A stretch of DNA of 64,000 nucleotides, from contig NZ_CP061205.1 of the NCBI RefSeq assembly GCF_015240255.1, positions 2,439,501 through 2,503,500 on the forward strand, given 5' to 3'. The notes beneath the pieces were generated by a model. The model made no database searches. It was given only the letters and a program-made list of their open reading frames with translations, and was not told the DNA's origin. This DNA is from Kordiimonas pumila. GTDB taxonomy: Bacteria; Pseudomonadota; Alphaproteobacteria; Sphingomonadales; Kordiimonadaceae. The translations under genes were made by a program, and so were the position numbers. Below, one piece after another: positions 35,967-45,693 of this stretch (the stretch's first letter is position 1; every line of letters begins with the position of its first letter).

Positions 35967-37115
35967 TCACAAGATGGCTGGAATATCACCAGCATTATAG
36001 TTAAATCTAAAATCTGCGGCATATTTTGACAGGTTTTGATGAGCTATAGCATTCCGTAAATTTTGCATGAGGTCTTGATAGAATTGCAAATTGTGCCATG
36101 TAAGTAGCATCGCTCCAAGTATTTCTCCAGATCGAATCAAGTGATGGATATAAGCACGTGAATATTGTTTGCATGCTGGGCATATGCAGGCTGATTCTAT
36201 AGGACGTTCATCTTCTTTATGACGTGCGTTTTTCATGTTGATGGCACCTCCCCAGGTAAAAGCTTGCCCCGTACGACCTGACCTGGTGGGCATAACACAG
36301 TCAAACATATCAATGCCTCGCTCTACGGCGCCAACAATATCATCAGGTTTGCCGACACCCATCAGGTAGCGGGGTGTTGTCTTGATCATTCGGGGCATGG
36401 TAAAGTCAAGAACTTCAAACATGGCTTTTTGCCCTTCCCCAACAGCTAGTCCACCAACGGCATATCCGTCAAAGCCAATTTCTGCGAGTGCATCTATGGA
36501 TTTGAAACGAAGTTCCTTGTAGGTACTTCCCTGAACAATTCCAAATAATGCTGATTTATCAGCATGTTGCTCACCAATATTAAAGCCTTCTCTGCTGCGT
36601 TTTGCCCAACGCATAGATAATTCCATTGATTCTTTTGCTACATCATATTCCGCAGGGAATGGTGTGCATTCATCGAAGGCCATGACAATATCACTATCAA
36701 GAAGGCGCTGAATTTCCATTGAGCGCTCAGGTGTTAGCAATATACGGCTGCCATCAAGGTGGCTTTTAAAGGTGACCCCCTCTTCTGTCATTTTTCTAAG
36801 GTCGGTAAGCGACATTACCTGAAAGCCGCCGGAATCAGTAAGGATGGGTCGTTCCCAATTCATGAATTTATGTAGCCCCCCCATCTTTGCAACGCGTTCC
36901 GCTGTTGGGCGAAGCATAAGGTGATAGGTATTGCCTAGAAGAATATCCGCACCAGTAGAGCGCACATTTTCAGGCATCATGGCTTTAACTGTACCTGCCG
37001 TGCCAACTGGCATGAACGCAGGAGTACGTATTTCCCCACGGTGCATTTGAATGACGCCTGTTCTGGCTTCTCCATCTGTGGCTTCAATCGTAAATTTGAA
37101 TCTGTTACTGGTCAT
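35967..37115 (-). CDS. tgt: Queuine tRNA-ribosyltransferase
   Basis: Exchanges guanine 34 for the queuosine precursor preQ1 in tRNAs with GUN anticodons. The 382 residues hold the catalytic-aspartate region [13 protein letters not shown], the second aspartate region [18 protein letters not shown] and zinc ligands in [20 protein letters not shown] 37115 is the natural start; it overlaps the 3' end of queA by 11 bases, so the two queuosine genes are coupled. An open frame continues 36 bases upstream inside queA but adds nothing conserved. Confidence 0.96.
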   Translation of the reverse strand: MTSNRFKFTIEATDGEARTGVIQMHRGEIRTPAFMPVGTAGTVKAMMPENVRSTGADILLGNTYHLMLRPTAERVAKMGGLHKFMNWERPILTDSGGFQVMSLTDLRKMTEEGVTFKSHLDGSRILLTPERSMEIQRLLDSDIVMAFDECTPFPAEYDVAKESMELSMRWAKRSREGFNIGEQHADKSALFGIVQGSTYKELRFKSIDALAEIGFDGYAVGGLAVGEGQKAMFEVLDFTMPRMIKTTPRYLMGVGKPDDIVGAVERGIDMFDCVMPTRSGRTGQAFTWGGAINMKNARHKEDERPIESACICPACKQYSRAYIHHLIRSGEILGAMLLTWHNLQFYQDLMQNLRNAIAHQNLSKYAADFRFNYNAGDIPAIL

Positions 37116-38145
37116 TATTTGTCTTTCGAAACAGCAAGCTGCTATCACCATAAGAATAAAAACGGTACTGTTTGTCTATGGCCACTTTATAGGCTGTTTT
37201 CATTTTTTCCATTCCAGCGAAGGCTGATACAAGCATGAAAAGGGTTGATTTTGGTAGATGAAAGTTTGTCATCAGAATATCAACCGCTTTAAACGTGTAG
37301 CCAGGGGTGATGAAAATATCTGTTTCGCCTTTAAAGGGGTGAATTGTGCCATCTGGTGTTACGGCACTTTCTAGCAACCTAAGAGATGTTGTGCCAACAG
37401 ACACGATGCGCCCACCATTTTTTTTAACAGCGTTCAGCTTATTTGCTGTCTCAACCGAAATTTCCCCTATCTCGCTATGCATCTTATGGTTGGCTGTATC
37501 ATCAACCTTAACAGGCAAGAATGTGCCCGCTCCTACATGAAGTGTTACTTCGGCAGTATGAATACCTTTGTCATTAAGGGCGTTTAAAAGCTGGGTGGTG
37601 AAATGCAGCCCTGCTGTAGGGGCTGCAACGGCCCCCTCCTCGGCAGCGTAAATGGTCTGATAATCAATACTATCTTGTTCGTCAATGTCACGCTGAGAGG
37701 CAATATAAGGTGGTAGAGGCATTGTACCATGCTGTGATAAGGCGCCCCATATTTTGCATGGTTCGATATTAAAATGTATACGGCGTTCACCCTCATCACC
37801 TATAGCGGTGACTTCAGCTTCTAAGCCATTAAAGTTTAAAACATCACCTAACCGGCACTTTTTCGCAGGCCTCGCAAATACCAACCAATTAACTTCATCA
37901 ATACGCTTATGAAGGGTTACCTCCACTTTTGCATTGCCGCGCTTACCAAAAAGCCTACCAGGGATCACTTTGGTATTGTTGAACACGAGTATATCGTTTG
38001 GCAACAGAATGTCTGGTAAGCTTTTAACTAAGGTATGTTGAATGTCGTTATCAACCAGCATCATCCGCGCCTGATCTCGCGGTGAGATAGGCCTTAAGGC
38101 AATGCGATCTTTTGGAAGATCAAAATCAAATAAATCAACTTTCAT
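37105..38145 (-). CDS. queA: S-adenosylmethionine:tRNA ribosyltransferase-isomerase
   Basis: Adds the ribosyl part of S-adenosylmethionine to preQ1-tRNA to make epoxyqueuosine. The 346 residues are the usual length; recognisable conserved parts are the N-terminal [39 protein letters not shown], the central [13 protein letters not shown] and [17 protein letters not shown], and [19 protein letters not shown]. It is followed with overlap by tgt, and preceded by a terminator, so it probably has its own promoter in the 38-base-plus gap after that hairpin. Confidence 0.96.
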   Translation of the reverse strand: MKVDLFDFDLPKDRIALRPISPRDQARMMLVDNDIQHTLVKSLPDILLPNDILVFNNTKVIPGRLFGKRGNAKVEVTLHKRIDEVNWLVFARPAKKCRLGDVLNFNGLEAEVTAIGDEGERRIHFNIEPCKIWGALSQHGTMPLPPYIASQRDIDEQDSIDYQTIYAAEEGAVAAPTAGLHFTTQLLNALNDKGIHTAEVTLHVGAGTFLPVKVDDTANHKMHSEIGEISVETANKLNAVKKNGGRIVSVGTTSLRLLESAVTPDGTIHPFKGETDIFITPGYTFKAVDILMTNFHLPKSTLFMLVSAFAGMEKMKTAYKVAIDKQYRFYSYGDSSLLFRKTNNDQ

Positions 38146-38182
38146 GGTGTGCTTTTATAAAATAATTGGGTTTAATAAATGT

Positions 38183-38205
38183 AAAAAGGGCGCCAAATAG
38201 CGCCC
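38183..38205 (-). terminator. Terminator after the cyclophilin gene
   Basis: On the minus strand GGGCGC-TATTTG-GCGCCC is a perfect 6-bp GC stem followed by TTTTT. It separates the cyclophilin gene from queA. Confidence 0.85.
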
Positions 38206-38231
38206 ATAAAAAATTCTTTGATAGCTACTCT

Positions 38232-38762
38232 CTAATCCACGTCTGCTGCCACCGACATTTTAATGATTTTGGTCGGGTTGGCAGGCGGTTCACCGCGTAC
38301 GATTGCATCAACAACATCCATACCGCCTATAACCCGACCCCAAACTGTATATTGCCCGTCTAGAAATGGGCTCCGATCAAAACAGATAAAAAACTGGCTA
38401 TCTGCACTATCAACAGAGGCCGCACGGGCCATAGATACTGTGCCGCGAAGGTGTGGTAGGTTATTGAATTCGGCCTTAATATTCTGACCAGAACCACCTG
38501 TGCCAGTTCCATCAGGGTCACCGCCCTGAGCCATGAAGCCATCAATTACCCGGTGAAAAATTGTACCGTCATAAAAGCCTTGGCGCGTTAGTTCTTTAAT
38601 TCGGGCAACATGATTTGGGGCAACATCTGGGCGCATGGCAATAGCAATACGTCCATCTGCTGTATCAATATAGATGATATTTTCTTTGTCCAATTGCATG
38701 GCTTCAGTTGTTGTTGTCATGAAGGTCACCATTAATACTAGAATTGCAAAAAGTTTATTCAT
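38232..38762 (-). CDS. Exported peptidyl-prolyl cis-trans isomerase, cyclophilin type
   Basis: Catalyses cis-trans isomerisation of prolyl peptide bonds. The 176 residues comprise a signal peptide (LFAILVLMVTFMTTTTEA) and a cyclophilin domain with the signature FHRVIDGFMAQGGDPDGTGTGG and FFICFDRSPFLDGQYTVWGRV. Because of the signal peptide it should work in the periplasm, like PpiA. It lies 18 bases after coaD and is closed by its own terminator. Confidence 0.93.
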   Translation of the reverse strand: MNKLFAILVLMVTFMTTTTEAMQLDKENIIYIDTADGRIAIAMRPDVAPNHVARIKELTRQGFYDGTIFHRVIDGFMAQGGDPDGTGTGGSGQNIKAEFNNLPHLRGTVSMARAASVDSADSQFFICFDRSPFLDGQYTVWGRVIGGMDVVDAIVRGEPPANPTKIIKMSVAADVD

Positions 38763-38780
38763 TGTAGAGTATTACCTATT

Positions 38781-39293
38781 TTATGAAGGCTTGTAGTCAA
38801 CCTTTTCTACCACTTCTTCTGCTACTGTTTTGGGCACAAAAGCTGCAATATTACCACCGTAACGGGCTACTTCTTTAACGAGACGTGATGCAATGGTTTG
38901 ATACCGTGGATCGGCCATAAGAAATACTGTCTCGATATCTGGGTTTATCTGGTAATTCATGCCTGTCATTTGAAATTCATATTCAAAATCGGCGACGGCA
39001 CGTAAGCCACGAACAATAATAGAAGCTCCTACACGCTCCGCAAAGTTCATTAGCAGCTCATTGAATTGAACAACTTCAAACTCTACACCCGCAGCTTCGG
39101 CAAGAGGCCTAGCTTCACGGTCCACCATTTTAACACGCTCTTGCAGTGTAAACATGGGGTTTTTACTGGGATTTGTTGCAACGCCAACAACAAGCTTATC
39201 AACCAGACGAAGGCCGCGTTTAAAGATGTCTATATGGCCATTAGTAATAGGATCGAATGTTCCAGGATATATTCCTACACGTTTTGCACTCAC
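38781..39293 (-). CDS. coaD: Phosphopantetheine adenylyltransferase
   Basis: Penultimate step of coenzyme A synthesis: ATP plus 4'-phosphopantetheine gives dephospho-CoA. The 170 residues start RVGIYPGTFDPITNGHIDI, with the nucleotidyltransferase (T/H)xGH motif, and later show IVRGLRAVADFEYEFQM and IASRLVKEVARYGG. I chose GTG 39293 because AGGGGA stands about 8 bases upstream and the family N-terminus begins right there; an open frame up to 39356 is not conserved. Confidence 0.95.
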   Translation of the reverse strand: MSAKRVGIYPGTFDPITNGHIDIFKRGLRLVDKLVVGVATNPSKNPMFTLQERVKMVDREARPLAEAAGVEFEVVQFNELLMNFAERVGASIIVRGLRAVADFEYEFQMTGMNYQINPDIETVFLMADPRYQTIASRLVKEVARYGGNIAAFVPKTVAEEVVEKVDYKPS

Positions 39294-39410
39294 ATTCTTT
39301 CCCCTATGCGTCGTTTTTATTTGCTGCAAGATTCCCGAAGATAAAGCAAAATACAAGTAATTAAGTCGTGTGGTATACTTTTTCTAAGGTTTTTTAAATA
39401 TATTAAAAAA

Positions 39411-39452
39411 TATAAATCCCGCAGTTCTGTCGCCAAAATTGCAGGATTTATA
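39411..39452 (-). terminator. Terminator downstream of gyrA
   Basis: On the minus strand TATAAATCCTGCA pairs with TGCGGGATTTATA (12 of 13 positions) and a run of six T follows. It begins 21 bases after the gyrA stop. Confidence 0.82.
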
Positions 39453-39472
39453 AGGGTTCAGGTATTCAACAT

Positions 39473-42211
39473 CTATTCTTCAATAGTAGCTTCTACAGAC
39501 TCTATCCCTGTATCTATACTATTTTCAAAATCATCACTTTCTGCATCATCGTCTGCAGTTTCTTGCAGTTTTGCAACAGATACAATACTTTCGCCGTCCG
39601 CAACCTTAAAGAGCGTTACGCCTTTAGTATTACGAGAAGCAATACGAACATCATAAACGGGTGTGCGTATAAGTTTACCTTGATCGGTAACCATCATCAG
39701 CTGTTCTTCAACTGTAATTGGCATTGCAGCTACAACATTCCCAATTTGGTTTCGTAAACGTTCATCTGACGGCACGTTCCATATACCTTGGCCACCGCGA
39801 TTTGTTAGACGGTACTCATGGCTACTTGTACGTTTTCCAAAGCCATTACTGGTTACCGTAATAATAAACTGCTCGGTTGCTTGTAGAGCCTGCATTCTAT
39901 CATCAGTAAGGGTTTGCTCGCCAGGTTCAGACTTCCAAGGTGCAGCTTTTAGGTAAGCATCCCGCTCTTCTGTGCTCGCATCAGTTCCATTAATGATGCT
40001 CATAGAAACGACTTCATCAGAGGCAGCAAATTTCATACCGCGTACACCAGTAGATGTCCGCCCTACAAATAAACGTACATCTGAAGCTTTAAAGCGAACA
40101 GCTCGCCCCCCTTTTGCTGCCAGAATTACATCGTCATTTTCAGTACAAACATGAACACCGATCAATTTGTCGTCTTCATCAGCAAACCGAATGGCAATCT
40201 TGCCGTTTGACATTACATTTGAGAAGTCAGAAAGCTTGTTACGTCGCACATTGCCTTTTGCGGTTGCAAACATCACATTTAGGTCTTTCCATGTCTCTTC
40301 GTCCTCTGGGAGTGGGAGAATGGTAGCAATAGTTTCATTTTGGGCTAGCGGTAATAGATTGATGACAGCTTTCCCCTTAGATGTAGGAGAACCAGGTGGA
40401 AGCTTCCATACTTTCATCTTATATACTTGGCCGGTATTAGAGAAGAATAGGACTGGTGTTAAAGTATCTGCAACAAACACAGTGGAGAGGAAATCCTCAT
40501 CTTTGGTTTGCATACCAGAGCGGCCTTTTCCACCACGACGCTGTGCACGATATGTTGAAAGCGGCACTCGTTTGATATAGCCCGTATGCGTAACTGTAAC
40601 AACCATGTCTTCGCGAGCAATAAGGTCTTCGTCTTCAAAACCGCCAATTGATGTATAGTCAATCTCAGTTCGGCGATCATTTCCAAACTCTTCTCTTACT
40701 GCCTCAATTTCACCGCGTAACACTTCATAAAGCCTTACACGAGATTGAAGTATTTCCAGAAATTCACGAATTTTCTGTGCTAATTCTTCTAGCTCTCCGC
40801 CAATTTCATCACGTCCCAATGCTGTAAGGCGGTGCAAGCGCAAGTCCAGAATTGCTTTCACTTGAATTTCTGAAAGCTGATACGTACCGTCTTCGTTCAG
40901 GTGGCTTATCTCGCTGATTAGCTCAAGGTATGGCAATATTTCAGTGGCTTCCCATCGTTTTGCACTCAGTGCATCCCGTGCGGCAGTCGGTGATGGTGCA
41001 CCCCGAATGATAGCAACAACTTCATCAATATTGGTAACTGCTGTTACAAGGCCAACCATGATATGGGCACGGTCACGTGCTTTGTTCAGGTCAAACTTGG
41101 TACGCTTTGTAATAACTTCTTCCCTGAAGTCGATAAAAGCGCGCAGTACTTGTTTAAGCGTCATTTGTTGTGGTTTGCCGCTATTAAGCGCCAGAACATT
41201 AATGCCGAAACTGGTTTGTACCTGTGTAAACCTGAAAAGCTGATTCAGAATCACCTCAGGAACACTATCACGTTTTAATTCGATAACCACACGGACGCCG
41301 TCGCGATCAGATTCATCACGAATGTCGGATATGCCTTCAATACGTTTTGTTTGAACGCATTCCGCTATTTTCTCAATCATGGAAGATTTATTTACCTGAA
41401 AGGGTATTTCCGTGATGATAATAGCCATTCGGTCTTTACGGACCTCTTCAACATGGGTGCGGCTTCTAATAGTGATAGAGCCTTTCCCCGTCTCATAAGC
41501 TTGGCGTATGCCGCCAGCACCAAGAATGATGCCTCCTGTTGGGAAGTCAGGGCCTTTGATGTGTTCCATCAGGCCATCTGTTTCGATTTCAGGATCATCA
41601 ATCAGAGCACAAACCCCATCGATCACTTCGCGCAGGCTATGCGGCGGAATGTTTGTTGCCATGCCAACGGCAATACCGGTGCCGCCATTAACCAGCAAGT
41701 TTGGAAAGCGCGCAGGAAGAACAACCGGCTCGCGTTCGCTTTCATCATAGTTTGGCTGAAAACGTACAGTTTCTTTTTCAATATCTGCAAGCAGTACGCT
41801 GGCAACCTTGTCCATGCGGGCTTCAGTGTAACGCATAGCGGCTGCACTATCACCGTCCATGGAGCCGAAGTTCCCCTGCCCATCAACAAGTGGCGCTCGC
41901 ATGGAAAAATCCTGCGCCATACGAACCAAAGCATCATAAATCGCACTGTCACCGTGTGGGTGATATTTACCCATCACATCCCCAACAATACGGGCTGATT
42001 TTCTAAAAGGTTTGTTCCATTCAAAGCCATTTTCATGCATTGAAAAGAGAATCCGGCGATGCACAGGCTTTAGGCCGTCTCTGGCGTCAGGCAGTGCACG
42101 TGAAACAATCACGCTCATTGCATAATCCAGATACGAGGCTTTCATTTCCTCTTCAATGGTAATTGGCGTGATGCCTTCTTCTTCTGGTGTAATAGGTGTG
42201 TTATCGCTCAC
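39473..42211 (-). CDS. gyrA: DNA gyrase subunit A
   Basis: Breakage-reunion subunit of gyrase, which adds negative supercoils. The 912 residues contain the N-terminal [20 protein letters not shown], the active-site tyrosine in [11 protein letters not shown], and the C-terminal beta-pinwheel with the GyrA box QRRGGKG needed for wrapping. The quinolone-resistance region reads [12 protein letters not shown], so the positions equal to S83 and D87 of Escherichia coli are the susceptible residues. The start is GTG 42211, with AAGGGG 9 bases upstream. The C-terminus ends in an acidic tail ([12 protein letters not shown]). Confidence 0.98.
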   Translation of the reverse strand: MSDNTPITPEEEGITPITIEEEMKASYLDYAMSVIVSRALPDARDGLKPVHRRILFSMHENGFEWNKPFRKSARIVGDVMGKYHPHGDSAIYDALVRMAQDFSMRAPLVDGQGNFGSMDGDSAAAMRYTEARMDKVASVLLADIEKETVRFQPNYDESEREPVVLPARFPNLLVNGGTGIAVGMATNIPPHSLREVIDGVCALIDDPEIETDGLMEHIKGPDFPTGGIILGAGGIRQAYETGKGSITIRSRTHVEEVRKDRMAIIITEIPFQVNKSSMIEKIAECVQTKRIEGISDIRDESDRDGVRVVIELKRDSVPEVILNQLFRFTQVQTSFGINVLALNSGKPQQMTLKQVLRAFIDFREEVITKRTKFDLNKARDRAHIMVGLVTAVTNIDEVVAIIRGAPSPTAARDALSAKRWEATEILPYLELISEISHLNEDGTYQLSEIQVKAILDLRLHRLTALGRDEIGGELEELAQKIREFLEILQSRVRLYEVLRGEIEAVREEFGNDRRTEIDYTSIGGFEDEDLIAREDMVVTVTHTGYIKRVPLSTYRAQRRGGKGRSGMQTKDEDFLSTVFVADTLTPVLFFSNTGQVYKMKVWKLPPGSPTSKGKAVINLLPLAQNETIATILPLPEDEETWKDLNVMFATAKGNVRRNKLSDFSNVMSNGKIAIRFADEDDKLIGVHVCTENDDVILAAKGGRAVRFKASDVRLFVGRTSTGVRGMKFAASDEVVSMSIINGTDASTEERDAYLKAAPWKSEPGEQTLTDDRMQALQATEQFIITVTSNGFGKRTSSHEYRLTNRGGQGIWNVPSDERLRNQIGNVVAAMPITVEEQLMMVTDQGKLIRTPVYDVRIASRNTKGVTLFKVADGESIVSVAKLQETADDDAESDDFENSIDTGIESVEATIEE

Positions 42212-42417
42212 CAGTAATAGCCCCTTGATCTAGAGTAGCTACCGCTACCTTTTAAAACAACTTCTTGTTCCCCATATTCGCCTATGCGCGAAATATTGTG
42301 GTTCACATAGGCTTTTCTAACAATTCAAGGAGCCGGGTGCAAGGTCAATACCATCAGTTTTCATACTGATCATAATAAAGATATAAAATCAGCCGGCCTA
42401 TATACAGGAGGCAGCTT

Positions 42418-43920
42418 TTAGCGCCCCTCCAATTTACCTGTTAAGGGGGAGTCTTCTTCTCTGACTGTAAAAAGATTATTAAGTTTTTCTCGATCCATGA
42501 TATGGCCATTTTTAATAACCATTTCAATCTGTTGAGTATTGTTAATTTTCTCAAGCGGATTAGCTGATAGTAATATAAGGTCTGCGATCATACCCTTTTC
42601 TATCGTGCCTATTTTATTGTCTAACCCGAAATAGGCTGCGGGTCTTATCGTGGCAGCTTCTATGGCCTCAAGTGGGGTTAGCCCTGCTTGAACCAGTAAT
42701 TCCAGTTCCATATGCAAACTATACCCTGGTGTTAGCCGTGCTAATGGGGTGTCTGTGCCAGCTAAGATACCAACATTTCCTTTATTTAGCTTCTGGGTCA
42801 TTTCAAAGGACCAATTGGCCATTTCAGCGCCCTTTGCCTTTCCTTCTTCACTTATATTAAGTGGTGTTGCCCATTCTTTTTGGAGGGCTTCAGGTAAATG
42901 AATGAAAGTTTTACGCCACTCTTCATCATTATAATATCCGGTAATACTCCATGTATTTATACCTAGAGTAGGAATTTGCCAGATATGCTTTTCGGCTAAT
43001 TTTTGAATGATCAAATTACATTTTTTTTCATCGGGGGTGTTGATGGCTCGGTTATGCTGAAGCTTGTGGAGCTCACTTCTAAGCTTGGCCCCGGTTTGAT
43101 TTTGTGTGTTTGCCAAAATAGCTTGGCGTTCTTTGTAAAGAGCCTCCTCCTCAAATGAGCAAGCCATTTGCAGGTTTCGCAAATGTTCCATGCTATTCAT
43201 TCCTGCATCTGCGGCCTGTTCTGCTGTCATGCTCAGAGGAATGTGACCGTCGACTTTTAAGTCATATTTTCTCGCGCGTTTTGCTAGAGCTTTAAAGGTT
43301 TCAGGGGAAAGCATTTCATAGGCTTTAACAAAATCAACACCTTGCTGATTGAGATAGTCCACGGCCTTGATAGCATCATCAGGCGTTTTTAAAGAAATTG
43401 CTATTTTAGCAAGGCCTGGCGTGTTTCCATCATAAACAGCAGGAAAGCCATCTAGAAGAGGGCCGGAAATAAAGACGCGCGGGGTAGTTTCTGGCTCTCG
43501 CCTAGATCTGTCGCGGTAAGGCAGAACCTTTTCAATTAAGCCACCCGTGTCTCTGACAGAGGTAACACCATTTGCAATAAAAAGTGGGAATATTGTCTCT
43601 TCCAACTCTGGCATAAATGACAAATGCACATGCATATCCCACAAACCAGGAATCAAATACTTGCCTGATCCATCAATAGCTTGATTTGCAGTTTTGGTGG
43701 AAGCGCTTTGGCTGGACACAATATTTGTGATCTTATTACCTGATATCGTAACAGTCATGTTTTCATGAATACCGTTTATAGCATCAATGATAGTAACATT
43801 TGTAATTGTTATTAGAGCGGGCTTAGCGGCTGTATCTTCTGACTTACTTTGCTCAAAGCCTGCAAAACATAATAAAATTGATGCAAAAACTAATACAAAT
43901 TTCACATTGTTACCTTTCAT
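42418..43920 (-). CDS. Exported amidohydrolase (imidazolonepropionase/prolidase-like)
   Basis: Metal-dependent hydrolase of the amidohydrolase superfamily, 500 residues, with a signal sequence (FVLVFASILLCFAGF). Metal ligands follow the usual order: DMHVHLS (HxH), the lysine in DFVKAYEML, H in KVDGHIPLS, H in SMEHLRNL, and D in AGTDTPLARL. The C-terminal EAIEAATIRPAAYFGLDNKIGTIEKGMIADLILLSANPL is the classic beta-sandwich return. It probably cleaves a peptide or amide in the periplasm. An in-frame GTG at 43905 has AAAGG at ideal spacing and could be the real start, giving a shorter, more typical signal peptide. Confidence 0.88.
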   Translation of the reverse strand: MKGNNVKFVLVFASILLCFAGFEQSKSEDTAAKPALITITNVTIIDAINGIHENMTVTISGNKITNIVSSQSASTKTANQAIDGSGKYLIPGLWDMHVHLSFMPELEETIFPLFIANGVTSVRDTGGLIEKVLPYRDRSRREPETTPRVFISGPLLDGFPAVYDGNTPGLAKIAISLKTPDDAIKAVDYLNQQGVDFVKAYEMLSPETFKALAKRARKYDLKVDGHIPLSMTAEQAADAGMNSMEHLRNLQMACSFEEEALYKERQAILANTQNQTGAKLRSELHKLQHNRAINTPDEKKCNLIIQKLAEKHIWQIPTLGINTWSITGYYNDEEWRKTFIHLPEALQKEWATPLNISEEGKAKGAEMANWSFEMTQKLNKGNVGILAGTDTPLARLTPGYSLHMELELLVQAGLTPLEAIEAATIRPAAYFGLDNKIGTIEKGMIADLILLSANPLEKINNTQQIEMVIKNGHIMDREKLNNLFTVREEDSPLTGKLEGR

Positions 43921-44140
43921 GTGTCTAAAGCCATTAATGATAGTTATTAACTAACCATTTCAATTTTGAATTGAGAAAAATATTCCAAATTTGTTAGTAT
44001 TGTTAACAAGTTGCTGGATATGAAGCAAGGCTTGAACCACCTCATTTGGGCGTGTTTATAATATTGTTGCAAAATAGACTGGACGGATTGAATTTCTATC
44101 GTTAAAAAGCACGCCGGTATCCGACTGAAGTCATGTGTTT

Positions 44141-44230
44141 GGGCAGGTGGCAGAGCGGTTGAATGCACCGGTCTTGAAAACCGGCGTGGGTGCAAGCCCA
44201 CCGTGGGTTCGAATCCCACCCTGCCCGCCA
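44141..44230 (+). tRNA. tRNA-Ser (anticodon TGA)
   Basis: A 90-base class II tRNA: acceptor GGGCAGG pairs with CCTGCCC, the anticodon arm CCGGTCTTGAAAACCGG presents TGA, a long variable arm (GTGGGTGCAAGCCCAC) follows, and the T loop GGTTCGAATCC and encoded GCCA end are complete. It decodes UCA and related serine codons. Confidence 0.98.
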
Positions 44231-44243
44231 TTACCTTTATTTA

Positions 44244-44271
44244 ATGTGATCATTTAGTATAATGATCACAT
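44244..44271 (+). terminator. Hairpin downstream of tRNA-Ser
   Basis: ATGTGATCATT and AATGATCACAT form a perfect 11-bp stem with a 6-base loop, 13 bases after the tRNA 3' end. The next bases (GTTGTTG) are only moderately T-rich. It is a likely tRNA terminator, although the TGATCA-rich palindrome could also be an operator for the next gene. Confidence 0.5.
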
Positions 44272-44348
44272 GTTGTTGAATGTAATGATTTGATTAGGTT
44301 ATTACTTCAGTGGCCTACCTTGAAGTAGCTTTTAGGATGTAACCCATC

Positions 44349-45485
44349 ATGGGGGATAAAGACTTTCCCAGTATTACAGATAGCGCTACATGCTTGCCTT
44401 GGGCCACGTCTGCTCCTTATTTCACGGCACCGACAACATTTAACAAAACGTTTGATTTCTCAAGTCTGGGTGGTCGATTTATTATCCTTGTATTTCTAGG
44501 GAGTTCTCAAACTACTGAATTCTCTATGTTTAAAAATAGCATAAAGAAAATTAGAAGTAAGTTTTCTGGCGTTGATCCTGTTCTATTTGGTGTTACGTCC
44601 GATCCAGCTGATCTCAATAATCCTGAGGTTTTAGGTTGTTTTCCAAATGACCGATTGTTTCTTGATTGTGATTGGGAAGTAGCTGCGAAATACAGGGTTT
44701 ATTCCCGAAACATAGCTGGTGATCATGAATTTTGCCCTTTTTGGTATATCATTGACCCAATGTTACGAGTTTATACATGGGGTACCCTTCATAATGTTGA
44801 TAGACTTATAAAATCAATTGAGGTGCTACCTTCGTCGCAGAACCATACGGGTGTGCAAGGTGAAACTTGGGCACCAGTCTTGTTGGTGCCCCGCGTTTTG
44901 CCGAGAGACTTTTGTCAAAAGCTGATTAAATATTATAAAGACGGCGAGCCGGGCCCTAGTGGCTTTATGCAATCTATTGGTGGGCGAACAGTCGGTAAGC
45001 TTGATCCAAGCTTCAAGCGCAGAAAAGATATAACCATAACTGATCAAGCCTTAAAAAATGCCTTGCGTAATATGATTGATGCGAGGTTAGTACCTGAGAT
45101 CAAAAAGAGTTTTCAATTTAAAACAACGCGAATAGAACGGTCTATAGTGGCTTGTTATGACGATGATGATAAAGGATTTTTTCGGGCCCATAGGGATAAT
45201 ACAACAAGCGGTACTATGCACCGACGCTTTGCTGTGACAATAAATTTGAACTCAGAAGAGTATGACGGTGGGGAACTGCGTTTTCCTGAATTTGGTCGAC
45301 GCTTGTATAAAGCCCCCACTGGGGGTGCTATTGTTTTTTCTTGTAGTTTACTACATGAGGCAACGCCAGTTACACGCGGTGTGAGGTATGCGACCCTACC
45401 CTTTTTGTATGGGGATGAGGATGCTGCCATAAAGGAAAAGAATAGCGCCTTAATAGATGGAATTTCAAAAAAGCCTAACATTTAG
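44349..45485 (+). CDS. Redoxin-like / 2OG-Fe(II) oxygenase fusion protein
   Basis: A 378-residue two-domain protein. Residues 15-160 have a thioredoxin/peroxiredoxin fold outline (SAPYFTAPTTFNKTFDFSSLGGRFIILVFLG, then VLFGVTSDPADL and YIIDPMLRVYTW), but where peroxiredoxins carry the peroxidatic Cys it reads GSSQTTEF, so that cysteine is missing. Residues 175-355 are a prolyl-hydroxylase-like 2OG-Fe(II) oxygenase with H281 and D283 (FFRAHRDNT), H336 (LLHEATPV) and R346 as iron and 2-oxoglutarate ligands. No signal peptide is visible, so it is cytoplasmic. It may hydroxylate a protein or small molecule. A weak Shine-Dalgarno (AGGAT) precedes ATG 44349; it appears monocistronic. Confidence 0.85.
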   Translation: MGDKDFPSITDSATCLPWATSAPYFTAPTTFNKTFDFSSLGGRFIILVFLGSSQTTEFSMFKNSIKKIRSKFSGVDPVLFGVTSDPADLNNPEVLGCFPNDRLFLDCDWEVAAKYRVYSRNIAGDHEFCPFWYIIDPMLRVYTWGTLHNVDRLIKSIEVLPSSQNHTGVQGETWAPVLLVPRVLPRDFCQKLIKYYKDGEPGPSGFMQSIGGRTVGKLDPSFKRRKDITITDQALKNALRNMIDARLVPEIKKSFQFKTTRIERSIVACYDDDDKGFFRAHRDNTTSGTMHRRFAVTINLNSEEYDGGELRFPEFGRRLYKAPTGGAIVFSCSLLHEATPVTRGVRYATLPFLYGDEDAAIKEKNSALIDGISKKPNI

Positions 45486-45536
45486 ACGTCATTTAAAATC
45501 TTTAAACTAGTTTGGAATAGCTGCCCTTCATAATAT

Positions 45537-45578
45537 TGCATAAAATTTAATCATATATTAAAAATTGTGCATAAAATT
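45537..45578. repeat. Two direct repeats upstream of the glnK promoter
   Basis: TGCATAAAATT occurs twice, at 45537-45547 and 45568-45578. The starts are 31 bases apart, about three helical turns, and 60-100 bases upstream of the sigma-54 promoter. The place suits enhancer sites for an activator such as NtrC, but they do not match the NtrC consensus well and the region is AT-rich. Confidence 0.35.
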
Positions 45579-45636
45579 GACACACCTTATCTAAGTCACG
45601 CAATTAACCCATTGAATTTATTGGTTTTGATGAATC

Positions 45637-45652
45637 TGGCACGTTTAGTGCT
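45637..45652 (+). promoter_or_regulatory. Sigma-54 promoter of glnK-amtB
   Basis: TGGCACGTTTAGTGCT matches the -24/-12 consensus (TGGCAC-N5-TTGC) with one difference in the -12 box and the required GG-N10-GC spacing. It ends 41 bases before the glnK start, which leaves a leader of about 30 bases. Sigma-54 control of glnK-amtB by NtrC under nitrogen limitation is well known in Proteobacteria. Confidence 0.82.
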
Positions 45653-45693
45653 CTATCAGCCCCTGATAATAAGGTCAACAACAGGGAGCTGTC

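Noticed and set aside
39394-39406. TTAA-N5-TTAA resembling a CtrA box near coaD
   Set aside because: The spacer is 5, not 7 bases, and the sequence is the AT-rich flank of the gyrA terminator.
41351-41998. 215-codon open frame on the plus strand
   Set aside because: Lies wholly antisense to gyrA, with no family resemblance or ribosome binding site of note.
43934-43950. TTAA-N9-TTAA upstream of the amidohydrolase
   Set aside because: The spacer is 9 bases; it does not match the CtrA consensus.
43947-44231. 94-codon open frame on the minus strand over the tRNA-Ser gene, beginning MAGRVGFEPT
   Set aside because: It is the antisense of tRNA-Ser; this peptide is a well-known false gene product seen opposite serine tRNAs in many genomes.
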